Assembly: GCF_009856355.1 (NCBI RefSeq)
Contig: NZ_WMEW01000012.1
Location: 1-64,000 of the forward strand
From: Halobacillus litoralis
GTDB taxonomy: Bacteria; Bacillota; Bacilli; Bacillales; Halobacillaceae
Direction of reading: 5' to 3'
DNA: 64,000 nt
Below the pieces are notes generated by a model that saw nothing but the letters and a program-made list of their open reading frames with translations, did no database searches and was not told the DNA's origin. The position numbers and the translations under genes are program-made. This document shows positions 17,152-25,668 of the stretch, one piece after another (positions within the stretch are counted from its first letter, which is position 1; each line of letters opens with the position of its first letter).

Positions 17152-17619
17152 TTAGAACGTTTCCTTCAGGATCAGATGCATCAGATGATCTGGAATTTCC
17201 AGCAGCGACTTCTTAAGAAACGCCGGCTTCACCTCATGCAGGGACAGATCATCCAGAGCAATCCACTGATAGATAAGACGATCGCCATCTTTTCCGTGAA
17301 AAGGTCCGGCTCTGAACTTGGGCTCCTTCGTTTCCAGCGCATAGTAAAAAGCCACTTCGTGCAGCGCTTCCCCGCGGTGAGGAAAAAAGCTTTCGGCAAT
17401 CCAGACCGTACGCTCGACCTCAACCTCCCAGCCGAGTTCCTCCCTCATCTCACGGATGATCGTATTCATCGAATCCTCGCCAAGCTCAATACCGCCACCC
17501 GGCAGGGCCCAGTAGGCATCTTTCTTTCGTTTATGTAACAGCACATGCCCCTGCTCGATCAGTATGCCGGCGGCGCGGTGATTGAAAAACCGGCCGTCGC
17601 TGCGGAATCGTACATCCAT
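17152..17619 (-). CDS. Nudix hydrolase
   Basis: 155-aa Nudix pyrophosphohydrolase. The Nudix box (GGGIELGEDSMNTIIREMRE continuing ELGWE) fits Gx5Ex7REUXEEXGU exactly, including the metal-binding glutamates. The N-terminal AAGILIEQGHVLLHKRKKDA strand is also typical. The substrate cannot be deduced. The start is the ATG after AAGGGGG; the longer upstream frame is not needed. It could share a transcript with the M48 protease gene. Confidence 0.9.
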   Translation of the reverse strand: MDVRFRSDGRFFNHRAAGILIEQGHVLLHKRKKDAYWALPGGGIELGEDSMNTIIREMREELGWEVEVERTVWIAESFFPHRGEALHEVAFYYALETKEPKFRAGPFHGKDGDRLIYQWIALDDLSLHEVKPAFLKKSLLEIPDHLMHLILKETF

Positions 17620-17953
17620 CCGTCTGCCCCCTTTTTTCGTTAACAAATCCCATTCCTATTACTTACGCCGGACGGGGGCGGGAGTCCTTTATTTTTTTGG
17701 AGCAGCTGTGACTTAAATGAATATAAGGATTTCCACCTATTCAAGGATATGTGGGTAAACAGAAGATCGGCTGGTGCTCCCCTCCCTTTTTATCAGCATA
17801 TAAGAAAAGCCCCCAAAAAGGACGTTAAGACGGAAGATACTGTTTTGGAATAAAATCGTTTATTATTAGTTGCTTTCCCAGGGTTGTCTGTCTCAGGTAA
17901 TCCATGAATAATTAGATGACAGAAGTGTTGTTTAGAAGAGGAGTTGATAGAAC
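17620..17953. other. Gene-free stretch between divergent genes
   Basis: It contains the promoters of the Nudix gene (minus) and the small membrane protein (plus), neither of which I can place with confidence. No RNA fold or repeat stood out. Confidence 0.5.
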
Positions 17954-18190
17954 GTGAACTTTATAAAATATGGTGTCTTTCTTTTATTCGGTTCTTTTGT
18001 TCATTACAGTATAGTGATGATGTACAGCCAATGGCTCATGTTGCAGAACTTAGAGACTTTGGGGAGTGGCGGACCAATGGAGGCGCATGTCTTCACTGGC
18101 TTTCCCATGATATTCAGGACCGAACTCATCGTCGCAGCTGTACTGCTTGTCCTTGGTACCTACCAGATGTTGAAGAAAAATCGTTCGTAA
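17954..18190 (+). CDS. Small two-helix membrane protein, function unknown
   Basis: 78-aa protein with two hydrophobic segments (about residues 5-25 and 54-72) joined by an extracytoplasmic-type loop, ending in KKNRS. The GTG start has GAGGAG ten bases upstream. An overlapping frame in another phase has no membrane or domain signature and is less likely. No family is recognised. Confidence 0.6.
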   Translation: MNFIKYGVFLLFGSFVHYSIVMMYSQWLMLQNLETLGSGGPMEAHVFTGFPMIFRTELIVAAVLLVLGTYQMLKKNRS

Positions 18191-18373
18191 AAAACCGGAG
18201 CAGCTTTTTGTTAAGTCCCCCACTTTCCGGGACTGAATCAATGTATCTTCCGGTTGTACAACAAGGAAGAATATCATGAAGAACTCTAACAGGTTGGAGA
18301 TACATTTACATAAGTTCAGATACAATAGCACACATCAAGACTGACCTCCCTGCTGTAAGAATGAAAGAATGCA

Positions 18374-18407
18374 GAACCCCCGGAAGCAGGCCGCTTCCGG
18401 GGGGTTC
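18374..18407 (-). terminator. Terminator of the secreted endonuclease gene
   Basis: Strong 14-bp stem GAACCCCCGGAAGC / GCTTCCGGGGGGTTC just after the endonuclease stop codon, followed by a modest T-rich stretch on the minus strand. Confidence 0.75.
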
Positions 18408-18410
18408 TCA

Positions 18411-19538
18411 TTACCAGATCTGTTCCACGTATTCCGGGTGGTCAATGAACGGGTTGCGGTTACCTTGATAGTCACTGAAAATAATTTCGTTCCGGTTACG
18501 CTCAAAGCTGTCGACCGGATCGCTCTCGTGCCATTCTTTCAATGTGGAAAGCTTCCCTAAGTATGGACCGCTCGTTCCGGTGTAATCGGCAATTTCAAGA
18601 TCCAGCTCACCCTGATCACCTTCATAGCGGACGGCCATATAGAAAATCATCCGGGCCACATCCCCTTTGACCTCATCGCGGGGCTCCCAGGAGTCGCTGT
18701 CCGAATACGTATCCGGGGCGTCGGCATAAGCCGATCCGCCGTTATCAAAATCAAGGTTGCTTCGTGCGGAGTTCACCGATACATCGGTCGGACGAAGATG
18801 GTGAATGTCGGTACCGGCTCCCATGCTCGTGCCGAAATCGCCGTGGGACTTCGCCCAGACGTGCTCGCGGTTCCAATCATCGACATACCCGCCGTTGTCA
18901 TACTTGGACATCGAGTTCCCTGTGTACAAAAGCAGGACGTTGCCTGCGTTGTTCGGATCTTCATCGGTATGACGAAGCGCATCCCATACATCGGAATACG
19001 AAAGCTCCGTGTGATCGTCGATGACGTTGTGCAGCTCCTGCTTCAACGCATCCCCCGTCAATCCATCCGCACTGCTGTAGTAGTCCCCGGACGTCGAGCC
19101 GTCTCCGTCCCCGCTTCCGGTGCCGCCGCCGCAGTCACCGGACGAATTGGTGATCGAGCTTACGTATTCGACGCCTTCATGGCCGAAGTAGGCATCACGG
19201 GTGCCGTCCACGACGATTTTTTCTCCCATCAGCCCGGGGTTGTTCTGGAGTCCCCACTCATAGCGGTATTCGGAATCCAATTTGACCAGAATCATGTCGT
19301 TCATATCGGTTTCGCCGGCATCATCCGCAAGCGCGAGGGCATAATTCGAGGAAAAATCGCTCTGCTCCACGGCCGACTGGGATACCGGGACGCCGACAAT
19401 GTACCCCTCCACGGTCACATCGGTCCCGTTCGACGTCTGCATCGCTTCCTGGACAGACAGGTTTCCGGCCGCGTTCAGGGCCGGCCCCCCGGTGAAAAAG
19501 ACAAGACTAAAGAGGATCAAAAATAATTTCTTCATCAT
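18411..19538 (-). CDS. Secreted endonuclease I-family nuclease
   Basis: 375-aa exported protein. The signal peptide MMKKLFLILFSLVFFTGGPA is followed by an N-terminal OB-like domain (DUF6359-type, about residues 25-130: VTVEGYIVG), a Gly/Ser/Asp-rich linker and an endonuclease I domain. The catalytic region is NREHVWAKSHG, followed by DIHHLRPTD and GDVARMIFYMAVRY. The family, including B. subtilis Bsn/YurI and E. coli EndA, cuts extracellular nucleic acids nonspecifically with magnesium. The OB domain is an addition relative to Bsn. Two adjacent ATGs follow AAGGGAG; either may start. Confidence 0.9.
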   Translation of the reverse strand: MMKKLFLILFSLVFFTGGPALNAAGNLSVQEAMQTSNGTDVTVEGYIVGVPVSQSAVEQSDFSSNYALALADDAGETDMNDMILVKLDSEYRYEWGLQNNPGLMGEKIVVDGTRDAYFGHEGVEYVSSITNSSGDCGGGTGSGDGDGSTSGDYYSSADGLTGDALKQELHNVIDDHTELSYSDVWDALRHTDEDPNNAGNVLLLYTGNSMSKYDNGGYVDDWNREHVWAKSHGDFGTSMGAGTDIHHLRPTDVSVNSARSNLDFDNGGSAYADAPDTYSDSDSWEPRDEVKGDVARMIFYMAVRYEGDQGELDLEIADYTGTSGPYLGKLSTLKEWHESDPVDSFERNRNEIIFSDYQGNRNPFIDHPEYVEQIW

Positions 19539-19772
19539 GTGCACTCCCTTGTTTGTTATGTGGCCTTACACCGATTCTTTCCATATCCACCTTCGATTTC
19601 CTGCCTGAAAACGTGAAGTTAGCACGATTCTCACAGAGCGTTAACATCCGCTTCATAATGAGGACCTCCGGCGCACGACGTCCGAATCAGATTCCTTTTC
19701 TTCTGTCATAGGAGCGTCACGGATACATATGTATAAAGGGTAAGCCATTGATTCCAAGGAGGAGATGTTCAC

Positions 19773-20054
19773 ATGAGTGAAAAACGCAGCTCTAAGGAAA
19801 AAGACGGCTTCTTCAAGCAGGTGACCAAAGAGGCCAACAACATCGTCCAGCAGACGGTCGATTCGTCCGGAAAGGTCATCAAATCGATTACCGGTGAAGG
19901 CGGCCTGATCGGCAAAACCGTCGATTCATCGGGGAACATCATTAAAAAAGCGTCCGAAAAAAGCACCGAAGCCATCGACAAAACGGTGGATACGTCCTCT
20001 GAAGCCTTCAAGAAAGTGAAAAATAAAACGTTCTCCCGCAAGGATAAGGAATAA
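19773..20054 (+). CDS. Small hydrophilic repeat protein (93 aa)
   Basis: 93-aa Lys/Ser/Thr-rich protein without hydrophobic segments. It contains three imperfect repeats of about 17-18 residues, QTVDSSGKVIKSI, KTVDSSGNIIKKA and KTVDTSSEAFKKV. The composition recalls stress-protective, LEA-like or YtxH-related proteins, but no family is certain. The ribosome site AAGGAGGAG is excellent. The base string GGGTAA upstream (near 19740) could be a SigB -10 element, but its -35 partner is poor. Confidence 0.72.
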   Translation: MSEKRSSKEKDGFFKQVTKEANNIVQQTVDSSGKVIKSITGEGGLIGKTVDSSGNIIKKASEKSTEAIDKTVDTSSEAFKKVKNKTFSRKDKE

Positions 20055-20060
20055 CCCCTG

Positions 20061-20090
20061 CCCCGCCGGCTTTCCGGCGGGTTCTCTTTT
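20061..20090 (+). terminator. Terminator of the repeat-protein gene
   Basis: CCCGCCGG / CCGGCGGG stem with a short loop followed by TTCTCTTTT, seven bases after the stop codon. Confidence 0.88.
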
Positions 20091-20116
20091 ATATTGTGAA
20101 ATAGTGAGCAAAAGGG

Positions 20117-20145
20117 TTGTATTCTCCTTCAAACCGTTTTATAAT
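20117..20145 (+). promoter_or_regulatory. SigA promoter of the NADH oxidase gene
   Basis: TTGTAT (20117-20122) and TATAAT (20140-20145) are separated by 17 bp. The predicted transcription start near 20152 lies just upstream of the Rex operator, so Rex would block initiation or early elongation. Confidence 0.82.
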
Positions 20146-20159
20146 ACAATTACAGTTAA

Positions 20160-20179
20160 CATGTGAAGTATTTCACATG
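20160..20179 (+). promoter_or_regulatory. Rex operator upstream of nox
   Basis: CATGTGAAGTATTTCACATG is a palindrome with 8-bp arms around GTAT and matches the Rex consensus WTGTGAA-N4-TTCACAW at all fixed positions. Rex releases DNA when NADH/NAD+ rises, which would switch on an NADH-consuming oxidase. A weaker second match, TTGTGAA-N4-TGAGCAA, lies at 20094-20111. Confidence 0.85.
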
Positions 20180-20202
20180 AGCTTATAAGGAGGATCTATT
20201 CC

Positions 20203-21561
20203 ATGAAGATTGCAGTAATTGGAAGTACCCACGCAGGAACCGCTGCGGTGACGAATATGGCGAACATGTATCCTGAAGCTCAGATTACCGTTTATGAACG
20301 AAACGATAACGTCTCCTTTCTATCCTGTGGACTCGCTCTCTATGTCGGCGGAGTCGTCGAAGACCCGCAGGGACTCTTTTATTCTTCTCCGGAGGAGCTG
20401 CAGAAGCTCGGCGTTACGATCCGGATGCAGCACGACGTGAAAGACATTGATGCTGAAGCGAAAACCATCTACGCTGAGAACCTTGTGACCGGTGAACACC
20501 TCACCGATTCCTATGATAAATTAGTGATTACGACCGGTTCATGGCCGGTGACACCGCCGATCGAAGGCATCGCTCTTGAGAACATCCTGCTTGCGAAAAA
20601 CTACAACCAGGCGAATACCATCATTGAACGGGCGGAACACGCCGAAAAAGTGACCGTCGTCGGAGCTGGTTATATCGGTGTCGAGCTTGTCGAAGCCTTT
20701 GAAAAAGCGGGTAAAGAGGTGACACTGATTGACGGAGCGGACCGGATTTTGAATAAATACCTTGATGAGGCATTCACATCCATCGTCGAAGAGGACTTCG
20801 AAAACCGCGGGATTACGTTAGCGATGAATGAAACTGTCCAGCGGTTTGAAGGGAGCGGCGGCCAGGTCGGACGTGTGATTACGAACAGCGGAAGCTATGA
20901 GACCGATCTTGTCATCATGTGTGTCGGATTCCGTCCGAATACCAATCTTGTCAGAGGAATCGTCGACACGCTCGATAACGGTGCGATCATCGTCAATGAA
21001 TATATGCAGACGAGCCATCCTGATATTTTTGCAGCGGGAGACTGCTGTGCCGTGACGTACAACCCGACTGGAAAACACGCCTATATCCCACTCGCAACGA
21101 ACGCGGTCCGTATGGGAACACTCGCCGCCCGCAACATCATGGAGCCGGTCATGCCCCATGGAGGCACCCAGGGCACATCCGGTCTGCACATTTACGACTA
21201 CAACATGGCATCCACGGGGCTGACAGAAACATCTGCTCAACTTTTAGATGCACATGTGAAAAGTTTCACAATAGAAGATACGCACCGCCCGGCGTTCATG
21301 CCGACAGCGGAACATGTGAAGCTGAAAGTATCGATCGATCCGGAAACAAGGAAAATTCTCGGTGCCCAGGTTCTGTCCAAAGCTGATGTGACGCAGTCCA
21401 TCAATACGTTGAGTGTCTGCATCCAGGCCGGCATGACGATCGACCAGCTCGCCTACGTCGATTTCTTCTTCCAGCCGCACTTCAACCAGCCATGGAACTT
21501 CTTGAACAAGGCGGGCCTTGAAGCACAGCAGGATTACAACCGGACACCAGCCCTCGTCTAA
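20203..21561 (+). CDS. nox: Water-forming NADH oxidase (flavoprotein)
   Basis: 452-aa flavoprotein of the pyridine-nucleotide disulfide oxidoreductase family. The N-terminal FAD fold is MKIAVIGSTHAGTAA, the redox-active Cys is residue 42 in FLSCGLALY, the NAD fold is VTVVGAGYIGVELVEAFEKAG, and the second FAD motif is DIFAAGDC. The C-terminal QPHFNQPWNFLN region is typical of NOX enzymes. It should oxidise NADH with oxygen to water and regenerate NAD+. CoA-disulfide reductase is the main alternative in the family, but the single Cys context and C-terminus favour NOX. It is monocistronic, with a SigA promoter and Rex operator. Confidence 0.9.
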   Translation: MKIAVIGSTHAGTAAVTNMANMYPEAQITVYERNDNVSFLSCGLALYVGGVVEDPQGLFYSSPEELQKLGVTIRMQHDVKDIDAEAKTIYAENLVTGEHLTDSYDKLVITTGSWPVTPPIEGIALENILLAKNYNQANTIIERAEHAEKVTVVGAGYIGVELVEAFEKAGKEVTLIDGADRILNKYLDEAFTSIVEEDFENRGITLAMNETVQRFEGSGGQVGRVITNSGSYETDLVIMCVGFRPNTNLVRGIVDTLDNGAIIVNEYMQTSHPDIFAAGDCCAVTYNPTGKHAYIPLATNAVRMGTLAARNIMEPVMPHGGTQGTSGLHIYDYNMASTGLTETSAQLLDAHVKSFTIEDTHRPAFMPTAEHVKLKVSIDPETRKILGAQVLSKADVTQSINTLSVCIQAGMTIDQLAYVDFFFQPHFNQPWNFLNKAGLEAQQDYNRTPALV

Positions 21562-21569
21562 ATCAATCA

Positions 21570-21594
21570 ATCCCCCGTGCCCATTCACGGGGGA
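21570..21594 (+). terminator. Terminator of nox
   Basis: ATCCCCCGTG / CACGGGGGAT stem, loop of six, followed by ATTGTCATT. It starts nine bases after the nox stop codon. The T run is weak. Confidence 0.75.
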
Positions 21595-21649
21595 TATTGT
21601 CATTCATGTACGGATCGCGTTCAGACAGGAATTTTTTATAACATCCGTA

Positions 21650-22225
21650 CTAACTGAAGAAGATAATGAGAAAGAAGAAAGACGAAATGGTCAGTACGTG
21701 GGCAAAAAACATGGACCACCTTCTCCACCCTCGGCTCCGCAGGGAATTAAAAATGCCAAGGACGATGGAGGAGAAGAGAGCTGTCACTATAACCCACACG
21801 GCGTTCCCTTGAATGTCTCCCACGATTTGAGTGAGCCCGATCGTAGCACCGCATAAAGCAAAGAACAAACCTAAAAAAACAAGAGAAGTCCAGAAGCTCT
21901 TCTTATCCAATTCCTTGACCCATTCTTGAGCCACAAGAAAATAGAAGTCTTCATCCTCCCGCTTTTCCTTTTTAGATACAAAAGCATTGACAGCCTTCTC
22001 AGCTGCTTTGTGATTCATTTTATCAGTCAGGTCATGATAATTCTTGTCTAAGTAGTTATTCTCTAACAGCATTTCCTCTAAAAATTTCATATTTTTGACC
22101 GTTTCTTTGTATGGTTTCTTCTCTCTATTCAATATGTTCCTTTTTCGAACCATTAAATGAGTGAAAAACCGAAGAGTCGATAGGATCATCGTCCACAACG
22201 CACGAATGAAATAACGCTTCAGCAT
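21650..22225 (-). CDS. Membrane protein of unknown function
   Basis: 191-aa protein with a basic N-terminal half containing long charged helices (about residues 30-105) and three hydrophobic segments in the C-terminal half (SLVFLGLFFALCGATIGL, AVWVIVTALFSSIVLGIF and VLTISSFFFLIIFF). It lacks recognisable motifs. The start ATG follows AAGAAGGTGA. It is convergent with nox. Codon use is AT-richer than nox, which may indicate a lineage-specific gene. Confidence 0.65.
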   Translation of the reverse strand: MLKRYFIRALWTMILSTLRFFTHLMVRKRNILNREKKPYKETVKNMKFLEEMLLENNYLDKNYHDLTDKMNHKAAEKAVNAFVSKKEKREDEDFYFLVAQEWVKELDKKSFWTSLVFLGLFFALCGATIGLTQIVGDIQGNAVWVIVTALFSSIVLGIFNSLRSRGWRRWSMFFAHVLTISSFFFLIIFFS

Positions 22226-22284
22226 GTAGAGTCACCTTCTTTCTATGGGTTGGCTTCAGGAGTTTTTTCTTCATCTACCTACAT

Positions 22285-22407
22285 TCAATTACATGAGGAA
22301 AATTTGAATATTCTTCATACACCTCATTCCCCCACCTCTGCTTCAACAGCGGCCCGGCGCATGGCATCGGTCGGTTTCATTACCGTATCCCTTCGTAAAT
22401 CGATCAT
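22285..22407 (-). pseudogene. Remnant of a threonine aldolase gene (N-terminal fragment)
   Basis: The minus strand from 22407 encodes MIDLRRDTVMKPTDAMRRAA then VEAEVGE and a stop at 22324. This closely follows the start of low-specificity L-threonine aldolases (MIDLRSDTVTKPT...EVGDDVYGED). Dropping one base near 22329 restores GDEVYEEYSNF, matching the next family residues, so a frameshift is followed by loss of the rest. A ribosome site GGGGGAG still precedes the ATG. The pyridoxal-phosphate lysine and the whole catalytic body are gone. Confidence 0.75.
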
Positions 22408-22594
22408 CGTCTCCCCCTTTTTCATCTATTGTATAGAAGGATTTTACAAAAAGGAAAGGCAGGGATGTGAAAAAACAGTCGAAAATCGCTTGAAATCGCC
22501 GGTTTTTCAATAAATGTCACTTGCTGTGAAACGCTTCCACGTGCGATACTCTTTATTATGGTTATACATTAAAGAAAGAAAGGACATTAAAAAA

Positions 22595-23938
22595 GTGGAA
22601 CAGTTGACGCAACTTTTTAAAGATATAAACAGTGTTCTGTGGGGACCTGTCATGCTCGTCTTCCTCCTCGGAACCGGTGTATGGCTCACCTTCCAGCTCC
22701 GCTTCATCCAGGTGCGCTTCCTTGGTAAAGGCTTCAAGATTACCTTCGCACCGCTTTTCAAGAAGGAAAAGCAGGAAGGCATCCATTCATTCAAGGCGCT
22801 CGCCACATCGATTTCCGCGCAGGTCGGAACCGGAAACCTGGCTGGTGTCGCCACAGCGATTGCTGCCGGTGGTCCCGGTGCGATTTTCTGGATGTGGATC
22901 AGCTCGTTCTTCGGCATGGCGACGATTTTTGCCGAAGCGGTCCTTGCCCAGCTCTATAAGGTAAAGAAAAATGGATCCGTCTACGGTGGTCCGGCCTATT
23001 ACATCCGTGACGGTCTTGGCAGCAAATGGCTGGCCGGCTTTTTCGCTGTAGCCATCATCATTGCGCTCGGCTTTGTCGGAAACATGGTGCAGTCCAACGC
23101 GATCGCTACGGCGATGAACCAGGCGCTGGATGCCTCCTCGTTCGGTCTCAATCTCGGTCTTGGTATTGTGATTGCTATTTTAATTGGTCTTATCTTATTC
23201 GGCGGAATTGACCGGATTTCCACCTTTGCCGGAAATGTCGTCCCTGTCATGGCGCTGTTGTACATCGGCGGAAGCCTCGTCATCATGGTGGAATACTGGG
23301 ATCAGGTGCTGCCGACGCTGCAGCTGATTGTACAGGCTGCGATTAGTCCGGAGGCCGCCGGCGGTGGTGTGCTCGGTGCAACGGTGAAAGAAGCGATCCG
23401 TTACGGCATTGCCCGCGGATTGTTCTCGAACGAAGCTGGAATGGGGTCCACCCCGCACGCCCATGCGGTCGCTCAAGTGAAGCGTCCGTCCCACCAGGGC
23501 CTTGTCGCTATGGTCGGTGTATTCATCGACACTGTGATCATTTGTACGATGACCGCCCTCGTCGTACTCGTAACCGGTGCCCATAAAGCAGGGCTTGAAG
23601 GAAGTGCGATTACGCAGGAAGGGTTCGCCCGCGGACTCGGTGAATTCGGTATTCCGTTTATCGCGATCTGCCTCTTGTTCTTCGCCTTTACGACGATCCT
23701 CGGCTGGGCCTTCTTCGGAGAAGTCAACGTGAAGTTCCTGTTCGGAGAAAAAGCCGTGCCGGCGTACCGCGCGTTCGTGCTGCTGTTTATCGTCACAGGA
23801 GCCGTCGTCCAGGTGGAATTCGTCTGGCAGATGGCCGATACGTTCAACGCATTGATGGTGGTTCCTAACTTGATCGCTGTCCTTGCCTTAACGAAAATCA
23901 TCAAAAAGACGTGGAACAGCGACCGCCTTCAACCCTGA
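22595..23938 (+). CDS. Sodium:alanine/amino-acid symporter (AGCS family)
   Basis: 447-aa membrane transporter of the AGCS family that imports alanine, glycine or glutamine with sodium. Signatures are FKALATSISAQVGTGNLAGV (sodium-site region), GGPGAIFWMWISSFFGMAT and GLFSNEAGMGSTPHAHA. Eleven or so hydrophobic helices are visible. The start is placed at GTG 22595 (MEQLTQLFKDINSVLWGPVM), after AAAGAAAGGACATT; the longer frame lacks a ribosome site. The exact amino acid cannot be told. It is monocistronic, ended by a strong terminator. Confidence 0.93.
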   Translation: MEQLTQLFKDINSVLWGPVMLVFLLGTGVWLTFQLRFIQVRFLGKGFKITFAPLFKKEKQEGIHSFKALATSISAQVGTGNLAGVATAIAAGGPGAIFWMWISSFFGMATIFAEAVLAQLYKVKKNGSVYGGPAYYIRDGLGSKWLAGFFAVAIIIALGFVGNMVQSNAIATAMNQALDASSFGLNLGLGIVIAILIGLILFGGIDRISTFAGNVVPVMALLYIGGSLVIMVEYWDQVLPTLQLIVQAAISPEAAGGGVLGATVKEAIRYGIARGLFSNEAGMGSTPHAHAVAQVKRPSHQGLVAMVGVFIDTVIICTMTALVVLVTGAHKAGLEGSAITQEGFARGLGEFGIPFIAICLLFFAFTTILGWAFFGEVNVKFLFGEKAVPAYRAFVLLFIVTGAVVQVEFVWQMADTFNALMVVPNLIAVLALTKIIKKTWNSDRLQP

Positions 23939-23943
23939 AACAG

Positions 23944-23978
23944 AAAAAAGCCAGCCTGATGCCGGGCTGGCTTTTTTT
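23944..23978 (+). terminator. Bidirectional terminator after the symporter gene
   Basis: AAAAAAGCCAGCC / GGCTGGCTTTTTTT stem and T run, directly downstream of the stop codon. A-run and T-run flank both sides, so it can also stop minus-strand transcription from the sugar operon. Confidence 0.93.
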
Positions 23979-23984
23979 CTATCC

Positions 23985-24128
23985 TCAGTGCGTTTGCGTT
24001 TTTCTTCCGGAACGCATGTGATAAAATGATTCTGATTTGGCTGGATCCTTTCGTGTGCTGTTTTTTGGTCGAAACTCGTATACGAAAAGGGGTCCTTCCA
24101 AGTCACCTTCACATGAATAACGCTCCAT
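23985..24128 (-). CDS. Possible small protein downstream of the sugar porter gene
   Basis: The frame begins MERYSCEGDLEGPLFVYEFR and ends SGRKTQTH (47 aa), hydrophilic and basic at the C-terminus. AGAGGG lies seven bases before the ATG. It sits between the sugar porter stop and a bidirectional terminator, so it would be the last gene of that operon. It has no recognised relatives and could be chance coding in a 3' UTR. Confidence 0.35.
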   Translation of the reverse strand: MERYSCEGDLEGPLFVYEFRPKNSTRKDPAKSESFYHMRSGRKTQTH

Positions 24129-24159
24129 TGTATATCCCTCTTTCTATAACCGCTTCCAG

Positions 24160-25602
24160 TTAAGCTTTTCTTTCTTCCAGTGTGGAATAGCCGGCAGATG
24201 ATTGATCTTCCGCTTTGCTTGTCCAATGTTCTTCGATTTCCTCGAGTGTTTTTCCCTTCGTTTCCGGAACGAGCTTCCAGACGAATAGGAAGGAAAGGAC
24301 ACACATTACGCCGTAAAAACCGTAGGCGACGCCTGCACCGATTTCAAGCAGCGACGGGAATGTGGATGAAATCAACAAGTTGCTTCCCCAGTTTGCTACT
24401 ACAGTAATCGCCATGACCTGTCCGCGAATCTTGTTCGGGAACAATTCCGATGCCAGCACCCAGACGAGCGGGCCGAAGGAAAGGTTGTAAAAAGCGACGT
24501 ACAGGAGAATGAACAACAGTGCGCCAAGTCCAAGGGAATCAGCGAAGGACAGGGCGGATATGCCGAACATCCCCACACCCATACCGACCGATCCGATCAG
24601 CAGGAGCGGTTTTCTTCCGACTTTTTCAACAAGCAGCAGCGCAATCAATACGAAAATGAAGTTGACGACACCAATCAGAACGGTCTGCATCATCGATCCG
24701 TCTGCCGATGCCCCCATGTTGGCGAAAATACGCGGCGCGTAGTACAGGATAACGTTGATACCGACGAACTGCTGGGCAGCAGCCAGTAAAATTCCGACAA
24801 TGACGACAAGCTTGCCGTAGGAAAAGACGCGTGCCTTCTTTTTGCCTTCCTTCTGAACGGTTTCTTTGATTTCATCGAAAATTGCTTTCGCCTTTTCTTT
24901 TGAGCCGTTGACCTTCGTTAAAATATCCATCGCTTTTTCGTCTTTGTTTTTCAAAATCAAGTAACGCGGTGTTTCCGGTACTAAGAATAACAATCCGAAG
25001 AATAACAGCGCAGGGATGGCTTCAGAAGCGAACATGTAGCGCCAGCCGATATCATGGATCCACGCGGTACTCTGTCCGGCAGCAATCCGCCAGTTGATGA
25101 TATAGACGACGAGCATACCGAAAATGATGGCCAGGTTGTTTAGCGTCACCAGCTTGCCGCGGATCTTGGCCGGTGATGTTTCACTGATGTAAAGCGGTCC
25201 AAGACCGGAGGCCAGTCCGACACCAATCCCGCCGATAATGCGGTACAGATTAAACATGATAAAAAGTCCGATGGATGGATCGCCTTTCGTGAAGAATAAA
25301 AATTCAGGATACGCCGAAAGCAGGGCGGACAAAAAGAACAGCACAGCAGCTGTAATGAGGGAATTTCTCCGTCCGATGCGGTTGGAGAGCACTCCGCTGA
25401 TCAGTCCGCCGATGATACATCCGAATAAGGCACTGGATACCGTCAATCCCTGGAACAAGCTGTTCAAGCCGAGACTGTCGATGAAATACACCTCAAGAGA
25501 CTGCTCCGCTCCCGAAATGACAGCTGTATCATATCCGAACAACAGCCCGCCTAAAGCAGCGACAACAGATAAAAAGATCATATACTTCAAATGCTTTGTC
25601 AT
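24160..25602 (-). CDS. Sugar porter-family MFS transporter (inositol/sugar:proton symport)
   Basis: 480-aa major-facilitator transporter with 12 predicted helices. Sugar-porter signatures are GGLLFGYDTAVISGA near the start, RIIGGIGVGLASGLGPLYISE, PETPRYLI after helix 6, QQFVGINVILYYAPRIF and the C-terminal PETKGKTLEEIEE. Closest functional models are IolT, CsbC and YwtG types; linkage to an inositol-type dehydrogenase and isomerase suggests a polyol or inositol-like substrate. It is the last main gene of the LacI-regulated operon. A cre-like site lies 38 bp upstream of the start. Confidence 0.92.
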   Translation of the reverse strand: MTKHLKYMIFLSVVAALGGLLFGYDTAVISGAEQSLEVYFIDSLGLNSLFQGLTVSSALFGCIIGGLISGVLSNRIGRRNSLITAAVLFFLSALLSAYPEFLFFTKGDPSIGLFIMFNLYRIIGGIGVGLASGLGPLYISETSPAKIRGKLVTLNNLAIIFGMLVVYIINWRIAAGQSTAWIHDIGWRYMFASEAIPALLFFGLLFLVPETPRYLILKNKDEKAMDILTKVNGSKEKAKAIFDEIKETVQKEGKKKARVFSYGKLVVIVGILLAAAQQFVGINVILYYAPRIFANMGASADGSMMQTVLIGVVNFIFVLIALLLVEKVGRKPLLLIGSVGMGVGMFGISALSFADSLGLGALLFILLYVAFYNLSFGPLVWVLASELFPNKIRGQVMAITVVANWGSNLLISSTFPSLLEIGAGVAYGFYGVMCVLSFLFVWKLVPETKGKTLEEIEEHWTSKAEDQSSAGYSTLEERKA

Positions 25603-25639
25603 AATTACGTGAACCCCACCTTTATACGTAATGTCGTTC

Positions 25640-25653
25640 AGACAGCGCTTTCA
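25640..25653 (-). promoter_or_regulatory. Candidate CcpA (cre) site
   Basis: On the minus strand TGAAAGCGCTGTCT matches the cre consensus TGWAANCGNTNWCA except at the last base. It lies between the isomerase and sugar porter genes, in the 66-bp gap. It would give carbon catabolite control of the transporter; this is inferred from the motif alone. Confidence 0.5.
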
Positions 25654-25668
25654 AATTTCAAGTGACCG

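Noticed and set aside
22408-22594. Riboswitch upstream of the symporter gene
   Set aside because: No glycine or other amino-acid riboswitch core or convincing attenuator hairpin could be drawn.
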